Positions 20,145 through 31,656 of a DNA stretch of 64,000 nucleotides are shown here, piece after piece (position 1 is the first letter of the stretch; every line of letters starts with the position of its first letter). Where the stretch lies: the NCBI GenBank assembly GCA_018698675.1, contig JABIPA010000009.1:1-64000 (forward strand). The letters are read 5' to 3'. Source of the stretch: a bacterium. Lineage in GTDB: Bacteria; Margulisbacteria; Marinamargulisbacteria; JABIPA01. The translations under genes were made by a program, and so were the position numbers. The notes below the pieces were generated by a model. The model had not been told where the DNA came from. It did no database searches and saw only the letters and a list, made by a program, of their open reading frames with translations.

Positions 20145-20233
20145 AGTCCCTAAAACTTTCGCATTGGGATGACATTCTGAGACATTTTAACAATGCGTAA
20201 GGACCTTTAATTGCCTCAGAATATTGTTGGAGT

Positions 20234-21451
20234 TTAAATAGGAAGACGCCATCCAAATGGGTCAGGCCCACCGGTTTGAATATCAATTAAAGAATCATAA
20301 AGTTCTTTTGCAATAGAACCTACTTCATTGTTATTAAATACTGCTGTTTTGAATTTTCCGTTATCGTCTCGATAGGTTAATTTTCCAACAGGAGTTGTTA
20401 CGACTGCTGTTCCTGTTGCCATGACCTCATCAGCTTCTAATAAGTCTTGAACTGTTAATTTATCACGGCTGACATTCCATCCTTTATACATGGCGAGTTC
20501 GAGTAGGCTGTTTCTTGTTATTCCTGGTAGAACCTCGTCTGACTCTGGGCTAACGAGGGTTGGTATTCCATTTTCAATATAAACAGCAATAAGATTTCCT
20601 GCTCTGAATTCTGTGATGTTTCTAGCTAATACTGGGGCGTTTGTAGTCTCAACGCTTGTATATAATAAGTCTCTAACATCGTGAATGCCTTGATCGTTAA
20701 GACGTGAAAGTAGATTTCGTTTTTGCAGTATTGTCGGTGCATAATTACCTGCGACTTTGTTTGAGCCAGTGCCTTGTAATGCTCTTAAATTATCTGACAG
20801 AACCATATGTACAGGTTCAAGTCCGTTCGGGAAATAATGTCCCGCCGGCGTTATCATTGTTGAGACTAAACAATCACCAGATGTATCTACACCTAAGAAT
20901 GGTGTTGGATCGATAAACTTGATTTGCATGTATCCAGATCCCACTTTATGAGGAGGAACATGGTCTGGGTTTTCCCGTGCGACCATTTTTAGACCGTCTA
21001 TAAATAGGTCTTTAGGAAGCGGCGTGTTTACTCCGGTAAATGATAGAGTTGAGTTAAATCGTTTCCAGTTTTCATCTGGTCTAAAAAGATTAACATTTCC
21101 TTTGGCATCTCTATAACATTTTGTACCTTCAAATCCGTGGACACCGTATGGGTTCGTATTATGAATATCTATAACCTTTTCGTCCCAAGCCATTTTTTCT
21201 GGGCCTACCCATTTATCGCCTAAATCTTTAGATAAAATAGTCAGTGCCCAATGAGGAACTGCTCGATGCTTGAATCCTAAATTTGGAAAATCTAAGGTTT
21301 TAGGGTCGACGGGTTCTGCGGCTTTATCCCATAATTTTAGGACTTGTCGTACTTCAGATGGCGGTTTAACGATGGTGGATTGCTTTCTTAGACTTGAGTG
21401 GAATATTTTTTCGGTATTTCTGATTATTTGTTCTGGAATTCTTAAATTCAT
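20234..21451 (-). CDS. ilvE: Branched-chain amino acid aminotransferase
   Basis: 405 aa; WDEKVIDIHNTNPYGVHGFEGTKCYRDAKGNVNLFRPDENWKRFN, VLARNITEF, ATGTAVVTTPVGKLTYRD: class IV aminotransferase, eukaryote-like BCAT type. Confidence 0.9.
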   Translation of the reverse strand: MNLRIPEQIIRNTEKIFHSSLRKQSTIVKPPSEVRQVLKLWDKAAEPVDPKTLDFPNLGFKHRAVPHWALTILSKDLGDKWVGPEKMAWDEKVIDIHNTNPYGVHGFEGTKCYRDAKGNVNLFRPDENWKRFNSTLSFTGVNTPLPKDLFIDGLKMVARENPDHVPPHKVGSGYMQIKFIDPTPFLGVDTSGDCLVSTMITPAGHYFPNGLEPVHMVLSDNLRALQGTGSNKVAGNYAPTILQKRNLLSRLNDQGIHDVRDLLYTSVETTNAPVLARNITEFRAGNLIAVYIENGIPTLVSPESDEVLPGITRNSLLELAMYKGWNVSRDKLTVQDLLEADEVMATGTAVVTTPVGKLTYRDDNGKFKTAVFNNNEVGSIAKELYDSLIDIQTGGPDPFGWRLPI

Positions 21452-21743
21452 GAATGAGTCCTCATTGCTTACTAAAAGCGATTATTTTTTTAGGAGAATA
21501 TACTATTAAATTTAATTTCTATCAATATTTCTATCAAATCGTTAAAATCAAATCATTATTTTTTTTAGGCGAATAAGGCGTTTCTTTTGAATGAGAATGG
21601 CTCGAAATGTCGTTTTTTGTAGATATTTAGATGGGTTATTAATGTTTTTTAAGAATTTGAAAATTTCATATTAAATAAATGAAATTTTTGACTATAAATG
21701 TTCGATAATTACAAAAATCTAATTGTTCGGAAGTATACAAATT

Positions 21744-24700
21744 ATGGGCTCCATTATTTTTAAGATTCTTTCTACAGGAAGTCGGTCTAATGATGAAATT
21801 AGAAGGGGTACTGATTGTTCTTCTCTCGACGTAACTTTTTCTTCTTTGATAACGGACAAGAGTGGCCTTGTTCCCTTTTTGAGTAATGCAAAAGCGTTTC
21901 AGTCTTTGCCCGAGTTAAAAACGAAGGTTGATAGTCAGATTGATGAATTTGTTTTGCACTTAAAAAATAGCACGTGCGACTTTGATACAATATGCGCTTT
22001 TTTATCTTTAAAAGATAGCGTTTCTGATTTTGTTAAATCTGATAATAAAGATGATGTCTGCTCTTTTTTATCTACGGTTGGCGCGTTGTATAGTAAAAAC
22101 GTGATACCAGAAAAGGTTCTGCAGTCAATTGACCTTAAAATTGATCAAATTAAAAAATGTAATGTCGATTATTTTAAACGAGCGTCTTATATGAAACTGT
22201 TTAAGACGTTTAGTTTAACGTTTCTTTTATCTTATTTTTCCAATTCAACTCATGTTTTACCTGCTTTATCTATTTATCCCTTGGGAGCGAATTTGGAGTG
22301 TGGAAATGGTGGGAACGTCGATATGGAAAAGGCGACAGCTAAATTATCCAACCATCCAGTACAACAATGTCTTGACGGCGTAATTGATGAATTTATTGCG
22401 AAAGATATGCTTCTTCAGTCTGTTCCTTGGCAGATGCACAAGCATGTTCCTATGGGTATTCGTATTTTTTTGGGGGCGGAAATAAAGGCTGTTTCTGAAA
22501 TAGACGGTAATGCCTTAGGTGCAATGACCTATGTTACGGCTGGGGGGATGGTGTCACTATATAAATCTTTTTGTCATGTTTTAAGAGACTCGATTTATGA
22601 AACGGCTTCTTTTTTAAAGAAAGATTTGTTTGACGTAAGTGAAAAAAAGAAAATTGAAGAATCTTTTGTTTTTTGTGATACCGAGTTGACGTCTTTAAAC
22701 GACAGCTTTTTTTCTTCATTTGTTGATGATTTTGGTATGCCAATTTGCCGTAAACTTGATTTTTCAACGATAGTCCCTTTTTTTAGAACGTCTGGATTAC
22801 CGTTTATTCAAGATTTATATTTGGGACAAAGTGACGACTTTGAAACGATCGATAGACAATTGATAGTTAGTTTGGAGCAATGGTCTTACATCGTTTATGA
22901 CGATAAGGAGCAGATTCATATTACGTCGGACAAGGAATGGGGGACATTAAATTGCGGTGCAAAAAGCGGTCCTTTAACAGGAGACGACGTGAAGGCCTTG
23001 TTCAATATTATTCTTCCAAAATTTTATATGTATGAGCGGGCGGAAGACTATGTTTCTAAGGTCGAAAAAGCTGTTCGTAAATCAGCTTATGTTAAGAATA
23101 AAGAAACGATTCCGAGACGATTTATTTTAGACGACTATCATGATTTTTTTGATCCAAATAAAACCGATGGTTTAATTGAGAATGTGTCCGATTGTTTGCT
23201 TGATTTTTCTGAGGGAGTTCCTGTTAATTTAGAATGTGTATCGGATGCTCTATTTTTGACAAATGTTGTTTCTGAAAGAGGTAGAGATAGTAGCTATATT
23301 ATTGCTTTAGATATTTTTCAACGGGTGACCCAAGATGTTCTATTGAAAATTGAAGAAAGGGTATCGGGTAATCTCTATCTATTAAATAGAATCGCGCATG
23401 TAAAGTCTCGGTACGATCTTGTGACTAACCATGACGACTTAAAAACGTATCAAAAGTATTTGGATGGAACGATTGATTTAAGCAATAAAGAAGACATGAA
23501 TTTGTTAGGCTCGAGTTATATCAAGTTTAATGCACCTTTTAGACGAATTGAAGGGTATGCAGAAAAGGTTTCGGAATAACTAGATTGTCCTCGATATCAC
23601 GTAATTAATGAGGTGTTAAGGACGACCCTATCTAATAATGAGAATATTTTCTTTTGTATGAATCCGATGACGGTGAAAACCCTTATGTTACGGAAAACTA
23701 GCCAAGAAAAGGCTGAATTTTTATTTCGACAAAACGGAGATCATGTTTTACCCATTACTCAAATTAAATATAAAGACAGGTCAATTTATGATGACTATAT
23801 TGGATCCCCGGGTTTTCTTGCGTCTCTTACACAAGTTCAGCTATATGCTTTATTTCAATTGGAGTTTAAAAATACCTTGTTTTTAGATGCTCTTTTTTTA
23901 ATGGATAAAAGGCGATTGGTTTGTTTTTTTGATAAGCCAGGGCAAAATTATTGTAATCCTTTATATTATGCAGTTATTCATCATAATGTTAAATTTTTCG
24001 ACTATTTATTTCGTGAGGAAACGATTCTTAAAATTGGGTCTGAAACGGTAACTAGTTTTTTGAAGGATAGATTTTATTTTTTAGGGAATGTGGTTCTTTT
24101 TAAGGAAGAACCGTCTTATCCTTCTATTTTTGACTACTCTGTTCGACGTAAATTTTATTCTTTATTTCATTTATTGCTTCAGCCAGAGGTTGTGAAACAT
24201 ATTGATGTCTTGGGGTTTTATGAACAGATGGAAAATCAAATTTGTTTATTGGAAATGAAGGATGACGAACGATCTAAACTTGTAAAAGGGTTTTTTAGTG
24301 AGCAAATGCTTAATAGATATGGAGTACAGCGTATTGTCGATTTATTTTTGAAATCTTCGGGTATGATTCAAGAGTTATTTCGTGTGGACAATAATTCCCA
24401 ATTTCTTGGTATTAACTTTTTAATGGAACCAGGAGTACTTGATTTAGTCGGAGGCGATAGAATACAAAATTTGTTTTTTAATTTCGATGACGTGAATTAC
24501 CATGACTTTATGGTAACTTCTGTTATGGATCCATTGTCTGGATGGGGAGCTTTTTTCTTAAACCCCGAGACTATTTCTAAGATGAGACCCTCATTTTATG
24601 AATCGGTTTTGGATAAGATTAGTCAATATAGTCATTATGTGGATGATGCCGTGGCCAAGAAAATGTTTGTTTTTTTGGTTGATAATTTATTAAACGATAG

Positions 24701-24953
24701 AGTTATTTCTGAACTCGGAAATGACTTAGTTTTTAATTTTTTTAAAGACTTTCGATTTTCTGATAGATTGAATTCTGAAGAGTCGTTAGACGGATACGCT
24801 TATTTTTATTCGGCACTGTTGGATAAAAAGATTATGGAATTATTTGGGACCGAAAAAGCTGAGCTATTATTTTCATTGGTAGATATGGATAATAAGCTCC
24901 TATTTCCTACGACTCGGCCTACAGGGTTTCCTGGGTCATGTTTAATAAGTTGA
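21744..24953 (+). pseudogene. Giant helical-repeat family member 1 (P1), interrupted by one in-frame TAA and C-terminally truncated
   Basis: Track ORFs 21723..23579 and 23613..24953 are in the same frame separated only by TAA 23577-23579; both halves align in order with the N-terminal part of the 25084 protein. Confidence 0.75.
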
Positions 24954-25083
24954 GTTGCTTAGTGTCTTTGAGTTTAAAAAGGTCTCAAAATGGGTACGAC
25001 TAATTGGTTTTATTTTTTTGATATATCTATAAAAACAGATTTTTTTTTAACTATATTTGTCAGAATTCTAGGGGAGGGGATGC

Positions 25084-28000
25084 ATGCAGTTGTTTTATAA
25101 AATTTTGTCGTCTCCTCTTTTTTCTGAGTTTGAGAACGGTTCTTATAATAGTTGGGAAAAACAGCTTCTAAATAGTGTTCCTGAGCCAATTGTTTCAAAT
25201 TTATTAACAGATATGGACAGTTTAGTTCCCTTTTTAACAAATGCGGAGGCCCTTAATAACTTAGAGTCTGTGAAAGCCAGAGTGTTAGGCCATCTTAAAA
25301 ATGCAGAGGGTAATAATGAACGAGTTTTATTTTTTACGGACCAAAAAATAGAAACATTCGTAACGACTTTACTTGTTTCTGATATTTGCGATTTTTCTAT
25401 TAAGGTTGTCGATTTATTTCCGTCTTCCGTTATCCCTTCGGATTTTAAAGAAACAGTTAAATCTAAATTTTCTAAACTTAAGGGAAGCGATACGCCTTAT
25501 TTCAATAATGCGGAATTTGACCAGCTCTATAAAACATATTTGTTATTTTTATTAAATGCTTTTTTTGAAAATTCGTCACAGGTTGGAGCTGCTTTAAATG
25601 TATACCCATTGCTTGCAAATTTTTCATGTGCAGACGGAGGTAAAACTGAGTTAGAGGCAGCCACATTACATCTTAACGGACATCCCATAGAGCAAAAATT
25701 GTTGGGAACTATCGCTAATTTTGTTTTAAAAGAATCGCTATGCGATGGTGTAGATAAAGAGTATCCAGTACACGTCCCAAAAGGATTGAGAATAATGTTA
25801 GGTGGAGATAAGACTAAGTTATTGAAAATCGATCAATGGGGATATGGTTCTTTAAAAGGGGTTTCTGCAGGAAAGCTATTTAAACTGTATGACGAAATAA
25901 AGACGATGTTTGACGAGGAATGCAGGCAGTTGGGGAAAGATCTTCGTAAATTTGAATGTGATGGAGAGCTAAAGTCTAAAATTGAAGGGTCACCAGTGTT
26001 TTATGGTTTGGATTTAGATGATTATAAAAATTCGTTTTTAGAAGCTAAAATTGATCGTGATTTAAAACCGATTTATTTAGATATTTCCATTGACTCTTTA
26101 TTTTTAATTATTAGAGAAGCTGGAAGCGAAGATGTTCAAAACTTATATTTAAATAGCGAAGAAAATATGTCTGATGTTGATACCTATATTTTAAATTTAT
26201 TGAAATGGTATGGATATATTTCTGAAAAGGAAAACGGGCGGGTTACTGTAACTGATTACGAGTATTGGGCAGTTAATGATGATATTGAAAATGACGCGGA
26301 GCTTAAAGAAAAAATTTATCTAGATTGCGACTTACCTGAATTTTCTGGACGTATTAATAAGGGTTCTATTACAGAATTATTTCATTTGATCATGCCGTCG
26401 TTTTATTTGTACGAAAAGGTAGATAACTATTCTTCACAATTAACTAAAGCAATTAACCAGTCGAGCTGGATAGAGTTTCCAGAAAAAGCTCCTTCTAATT
26501 TATCGATAACATCATATAACGATTTTTTTATACCAATTAAGTCAGCAATTGTGATTCAGGAATTACAATCATGTTTGCTTGAGTATGCTAAAGGAAAAAA
26601 TGTTTCTGAAAATGATGTTAGTAAATCTCTTTTCATCCTGCATGTGTTAGCTGAGGAAAGTAGAGATAGTAGTCGTGCTATCGCAATAGATATATTTCGA
26701 ACGATTACTCCGTCGGTATTGGACTCTATTAAAGAGAGAGCAAAAGACTCTTTATTTATTCAATCTAAGGTCGATCATGTGAAAGAGCGGATTGCTGTTT
26801 TTCGTGGCGCAAGAGGATTATCTTTATACCGTCAGTTTATTGGAGATAAACTTGGTACTCAGATGACTTTCCGAAATAATTTATTGAACTCTCTTTTTCG
26901 CTTAAACGCCCCATATCATCTTTTTGAAAAGCTATTTAAACGGGAAATGGATGAACTGCCTGAGCAAGGGCGTGTTATTTCTAAAAGTGCATTTTATCAA
27001 AGTATTTTAGATTATAGGCTTGATGGACTTAGCTGTTGTTTTTATTTAAACCCTAAGACCGTGTCTTTTTTAATGGAAAACGTGGTTTTATATTCACCTA
27101 GTGACAAGGTTCACTTACTTTTATCTACGAACGAACAGGGTCCGTCAGATTCACCTATACGAATGGGACTTCAAGAAATACGATATCGAGATCCCGAATC
27201 GTTTCAACGATTTATGGAGGATAATGCTTTTTTAAGATTGATTAGTCCAGAAGGCTTTGCAGCAATATTTTTAATAGACCCCAATAATGATAGCGTTCTT
27301 ACCTATGTTTTTGAGAGGCCTAAGGAATTTATTGTTCAATTTTTAAATTTCAAAAATGATAGTTCTCAAATTGACTCTCCTCTTTTTGTCGCGTTAGAAA
27401 AAAGGTCGTTTAAAATTTTTAAATATTTACTGTCGCCGAAAATTGTTGATAAGTTGGAATGTTCTGAAATTTATGATCTTTTGTGTAATCGAAAATGTGA
27501 TGACTATACAAAGGATAGAGCTGAGTTATCTAAGAATGTAACGGTGTTGAGCTATCTTCATGAGAAGAGAGTGTCGACAATTTATACCTATTTGTTTTCT
27601 CCTGAGTTGCCAGGGAAAATTGACGCCATACCTTTTATGGATATTGTGTCTTCGGACGAGGAATTTTTTGACTTTTTGAATCGAAATCGGAGAATTGTTT
27701 TTAATTTTTTATTGAATAAAAATGTTATGAGTTATTACGGATGCGAGGGGTATCGTTCCTTTCTCGAGTTCCCTCGATTTAAATTGGGTCTATTTATGTC
27801 GGATATTGGTTCGGTTCCCTTAATTGTCGACTTGATTTCGGACCCGTCTTTTTTGCATATGCTTGGCATTGATTGGGTCAAACGATTTATTGGAGATGAT
27901 ACGAATTTTACCGAGAAGGATGATCCGGGAATACCGTTTGTTGAAAATATTTCGAATTCTAATTGGATCGTAAATAAATATTTGCAAGGCGATTTTGCTT

Positions 28001-31000
28001 TGTTACGTCACTTGATGACAGATTCTACTGTCGATTTATTTACTAAAGAATGGGTCGATGATCTTATCAAGACTGTTTTTTTTGAACTTGATGCGTATAT
28101 GCGTGATGTATCTGCTATGTCAGATGGGCATGCCTTGAGTATAAATTTTTCATTTTCTGCAGCTAATCATATGATGTTACGAGAGTCGGTTCTTGATATT
28201 GTAGGCGTAGATAAACTTACAGAAACTATAGGAACGACATTGTCTAATGCTTATGACTTAGGACAACTTTCGTCTGATGAATGGAAATCATTCTTTTCTT
28301 CATTATTGTCGATTGAAACGATTCGGCGTCTTGGGTTAACAAATATTAACGCTGTATTAGAAAAATCCCCCGTTCCTAATTTTTTAGATTTTTTGCATGA
28401 CGGTGTAGAAGGGGTATCATTTTTGACCGCCTGCTCAAAGAACTCTGAATTCGTTAAAGAAGTTGGTGTGGAATGGTTGAAAAATTGGGCTTTTTCTGAA
28501 GATTTTTCAGCTGATAACCCGGGATATTTAGGATGCTTATTGGTAAATGGGAATCGTAACGTCTTTGAAAATTTACTTCACCCAGATTATGTAGGGTTTT
28601 TTGGACAAGACAGCGTTGTTCTTCAAATAAACAGTATTTGGAAAGGCTATCAAGCGGCGTATCTACTTGAAATCGACGATGCAAAGGAACCATATGATAG
28701 TAATAAATTTCAATCATATGCCGAGTATGCCTCTAAATTCGAAGAAAAAGTTGACAGGTTATTGATAGAAGGTGTCTCTCGTTTAATTTCTGAAGAGGGA
28801 ATAAAGGTATTTGGCATTGAGCGTATTATGACTATTTTAAGGTCGAATAAGTTTATTTGGAGAAGTGATTTCAAAGAAGAATTAATATCATTTGGGCATT
28901 TGGTGCAGAAAAATTATTATAAAACACAATTAAATAAAGAATGTTATGTTTCATTTTTTCAGTCGGTTTTGAAACCAAAGATTTTATCTGCTTTTGGCAC
29001 AGAATATATTCAAGAAGTATTTGCTTTACAGTATGAACATGGGACAGACCTATGGCCATTAAATGAAAATTCTAACTATTTGGAATATGAAAAAATTATT
29101 TCCCAACTTATGTCGAATGACACGATACATGCGATTGGAGCACCTGCGACTACAGATTTAATTTGCTCACTGTCTAAAATTGTAATGTTTGGAGGGGTTG
29201 GCAACATAAGTAGCCAACAAAGGTGTTTAGGAAAATTATTGAGCATCGATTTTATAGAAAATCTTGGATTAAGCAACATCATGACAATATTGTGCAAGTT
29301 TAAAAAGAATGAACTTCTACGTACCCTGGTTTATCAAAAAGACGACCCTAGTTTATTCATAGAGTTGATGTCAAACTCGGCCTTTTTAGGCCTTTTGGGC
29401 AAAGATGGAGTGAATGACTTTTTAAATTTATTGATAGATAACACTGAGAAAAGGGTATTTCTTTTAAAGATATTTGGTTCGTCTGAGCCTATTTGCAACA
29501 CATTGTTGAGAGAGCCAGTAAAAGAAACCGTAGGGCAGGAAATTAGTTTAGACTTTCTTTCTAAGTGTAGGGATATGTGTTTAGATTTTGCATTCGATGA
29601 AATCTTGTATGAGTCAGTGTGTAATGGCGTCTTTTCTTTTTTATTGAGCGAGCCAGCTATAGATCAATTTGATGCTACTTACCTTTCTAAATGGATAAAA
29701 GATTTACTATCTAGTTCTGGGAAGAGTTTGCCGTTACATGTCGTTTTTTATTTTTTGAATCTTTTATTAAATCCAAAGACTATTCACAAATTAGGAAAAG
29801 AAGAATTTTTTAAGATTATGAATGGTTTAAGTGCGAACAGCATCATACAGTCGGTTACTATGAGAAATGCTAAGGGACGGACATTTTTTGAACGTATTGT
29901 AGAAGATATCGATAACATAGAGAGTATATTTGGTGTCTTGGAAAAAAACGGTGTTCAGAAGTTACTTGGTGGAATTGCTGGCTTGAAGTCGACCGAAAAA
30001 GAGCAGAAAGAATGGCAACACACGGTTCGCTTTATTTCTCCGAAGTCGCAATTGCTGCTTGTTTCTAAAAAAAATTCGTTGCTTGCATTGGAAACATTGT
30101 TGAAGCCAGATGTTGTATCTTTTTTAGATAGCTCTTTTGTTATCGATATATTTAAGGCCATGTGTTCGAGTATATATTTGGACGCGTCATTGTTTTCGGA
30201 TGAGACATTTAATGGCATTGTGTACGTAGACCCATTTTCTCGTCTAATTGAGCATTTGCTAAGAGAAGATACTCTTGAAATGTTGGGGGCCGAAGGCGTT
30301 GTTTCTATTTTACAATCGATGCCGTACGAGCATAGTAGGTTTTCTTCTAATTTAGATGGGAATGGAGCTATTTTTAAACAGGCATTGCAACCTGTAATTG
30401 TTAAAAAATTGGGACGCGATTTGTGTCATCAATTGTTTAACTTGAAACAACACTCGGGTAAGACAATTTGGCCACTGACATTTACAAGCATCGATACTCG
30501 TGTGGAAATATTTGATCTTCTTTTATCTAACGAGACGGTATCCGTTATAGGGGCTGAAATGGCTACATATTTATTGGCGTGTTCGTCTGAAAGCTCCGAC
30601 ATTTTTGTGGGTATGGACAGTAGCAAAGAGCTCGATCGAACAAGAGCATCAAGTGAGTTAAAAGCCGATGTATTGGGAGATTCTTTTTTTTGGAGAATAT
30701 GTAAAGAACGTCCTTTAAAATTTAATTCTATATTAGAGTTCGATGTTATCGATAGTCTGGGCGTAGACCCTGTGGTCCAATGGCTAAATATGAAGCTAAA
30801 TGAGTATTTACGTCATTCGTATGCTTTTCTTAGGGAAGAAGCTTGTAACAATTGGGTTCAAGATAGTACGGAAACTATTCAAGCTATTTTTAAACTCATA
30901 GACCCTAAAAAGATTGAGGCGCTAGGCAGTTCAAATCTTCAGAAACTTCTTCGAGTCGCACGATCTTATCTAATACGAGTGAGGCATGATCAAGATACAA

Positions 31001-31632
31001 CTATGCATTTTCAGTCACATTTTGTTAGTCAATTGATAAAACTGGTGATGGACCCAGATGCGATCGATGCATTAGGTGCTGACTTTGTTTCTGATTTTGT
31101 AATAAAGGATCTCTTATTACACAAGGTGGGCGACAATATGTCTTATTTTGATTTGGAATATAGGACTATGTTTTTGACTCCTGGGACTACGTATTTAGGG
31201 ACGGAAGATAGGTTGAAGTTAGATGATATTTTTAATGAAAATACATTACAACGTTTAGGCGTTTCTAGGATTATGCCAATTTTTTTAGCTAATCCCGTGT
31301 TTTTGAGTAAGCAGATATTTAATCAGTATTTTTCCTCTGAACAAATGGATGAAATTAGAAAACAAATCTTGGCTTCGTTAGCATCTGTTACGGGTAGAAA
31401 CCGTCATCATCAGCTAGATTTAAGTGAGCACTGGCGATTTAGGGACGTCGCTGAAAAAGGACACAATTTTATTTGTGTTACGTTTGATATTAACGATAGA
31501 ACGTATCGCTTACCCGTAAACATCAATCTTTTGGGTAGTGCTAACAACATTCATTCTCGAAAAAATATTTTTAACCATGTTTCTGAATTGGTACGACTAT
31601 TAGGTGGGAAAAATAAGGAAATTTGGACGTGA
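25084..31632 (+). CDS. Giant helical-repeat family member 2 (P2), 2182 aa
   Basis: MQLFYKILSS...; PEPIVSNLLTDMDSLVPFLTNAEALNNLESVKARVLGHL; many LLxxxxVxxLGxxxV repeats; C-terminus LGGKNKEIWT. GGGAGGGG SD. Confidence 0.9.
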   Translation: MQLFYKILSSPLFSEFENGSYNSWEKQLLNSVPEPIVSNLLTDMDSLVPFLTNAEALNNLESVKARVLGHLKNAEGNNERVLFFTDQKIETFVTTLLVSDICDFSIKVVDLFPSSVIPSDFKETVKSKFSKLKGSDTPYFNNAEFDQLYKTYLLFLLNAFFENSSQVGAALNVYPLLANFSCADGGKTELEAATLHLNGHPIEQKLLGTIANFVLKESLCDGVDKEYPVHVPKGLRIMLGGDKTKLLKIDQWGYGSLKGVSAGKLFKLYDEIKTMFDEECRQLGKDLRKFECDGELKSKIEGSPVFYGLDLDDYKNSFLEAKIDRDLKPIYLDISIDSLFLIIREAGSEDVQNLYLNSEENMSDVDTYILNLLKWYGYISEKENGRVTVTDYEYWAVNDDIENDAELKEKIYLDCDLPEFSGRINKGSITELFHLIMPSFYLYEKVDNYSSQLTKAINQSSWIEFPEKAPSNLSITSYNDFFIPIKSAIVIQELQSCLLEYAKGKNVSENDVSKSLFILHVLAEESRDSSRAIAIDIFRTITPSVLDSIKERAKDSLFIQSKVDHVKERIAVFRGARGLSLYRQFIGDKLGTQMTFRNNLLNSLFRLNAPYHLFEKLFKREMDELPEQGRVISKSAFYQSILDYRLDGLSCCFYLNPKTVSFLMENVVLYSPSDKVHLLLSTNEQGPSDSPIRMGLQEIRYRDPESFQRFMEDNAFLRLISPEGFAAIFLIDPNNDSVLTYVFERPKEFIVQFLNFKNDSSQIDSPLFVALEKRSFKIFKYLLSPKIVDKLECSEIYDLLCNRKCDDYTKDRAELSKNVTVLSYLHEKRVSTIYTYLFSPELPGKIDAIPFMDIVSSDEEFFDFLNRNRRIVFNFLLNKNVMSYYGCEGYRSFLEFPRFKLGLFMSDIGSVPLIVDLISDPSFLHMLGIDWVKRFIGDDTNFTEKDDPGIPFVENISNSNWIVNKYLQGDFALLRHLMTDSTVDLFTKEWVDDLIKTVFFELDAYMRDVSAMSDGHALSINFSFSAANHMMLRESVLDIVGVDKLTETIGTTLSNAYDLGQLSSDEWKSFFSSLLSIETIRRLGLTNINAVLEKSPVPNFLDFLHDGVEGVSFLTACSKNSEFVKEVGVEWLKNWAFSEDFSADNPGYLGCLLVNGNRNVFENLLHPDYVGFFGQDSVVLQINSIWKGYQAAYLLEIDDAKEPYDSNKFQSYAEYASKFEEKVDRLLIEGVSRLISEEGIKVFGIERIMTILRSNKFIWRSDFKEELISFGHLVQKNYYKTQLNKECYVSFFQSVLKPKILSAFGTEYIQEVFALQYEHGTDLWPLNENSNYLEYEKIISQLMSNDTIHAIGAPATTDLICSLSKIVMFGGVGNISSQQRCLGKLLSIDFIENLGLSNIMTILCKFKKNELLRTLVYQKDDPSLFIELMSNSAFLGLLGKDGVNDFLNLLIDNTEKRVFLLKIFGSSEPICNTLLREPVKETVGQEISLDFLSKCRDMCLDFAFDEILYESVCNGVFSFLLSEPAIDQFDATYLSKWIKDLLSSSGKSLPLHVVFYFLNLLLNPKTIHKLGKEEFFKIMNGLSANSIIQSVTMRNAKGRTFFERIVEDIDNIESIFGVLEKNGVQKLLGGIAGLKSTEKEQKEWQHTVRFISPKSQLLLVSKKNSLLALETLLKPDVVSFLDSSFVIDIFKAMCSSIYLDASLFSDETFNGIVYVDPFSRLIEHLLREDTLEMLGAEGVVSILQSMPYEHSRFSSNLDGNGAIFKQALQPVIVKKLGRDLCHQLFNLKQHSGKTIWPLTFTSIDTRVEIFDLLLSNETVSVIGAEMATYLLACSSESSDIFVGMDSSKELDRTRASSELKADVLGDSFFWRICKERPLKFNSILEFDVIDSLGVDPVVQWLNMKLNEYLRHSYAFLREEACNNWVQDSTETIQAIFKLIDPKKIEALGSSNLQKLLRVARSYLIRVRHDQDTTMHFQSHFVSQLIKLVMDPDAIDALGADFVSDFVIKDLLLHKVGDNMSYFDLEYRTMFLTPGTTYLGTEDRLKLDDIFNENTLQRLGVSRIMPIFLANPVFLSKQIFNQYFSSEQMDEIRKQILASLASVTGRNRHHQLDLSEHWRFRDVAEKGHNFICVTFDINDRTYRLPVNINLLGSANNIHSRKNIFNHVSELVRLLGGKNKEIWT

Positions 31633-31656
31633 TAATCTCTAGAAAGGATAATGACA

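Noticed and set aside
19934-20200. 88-aa + strand ORF over the structured intergenic element
   Set aside because: No convincing SD or protein-like composition; the sequence is better explained by nested inverted repeats.
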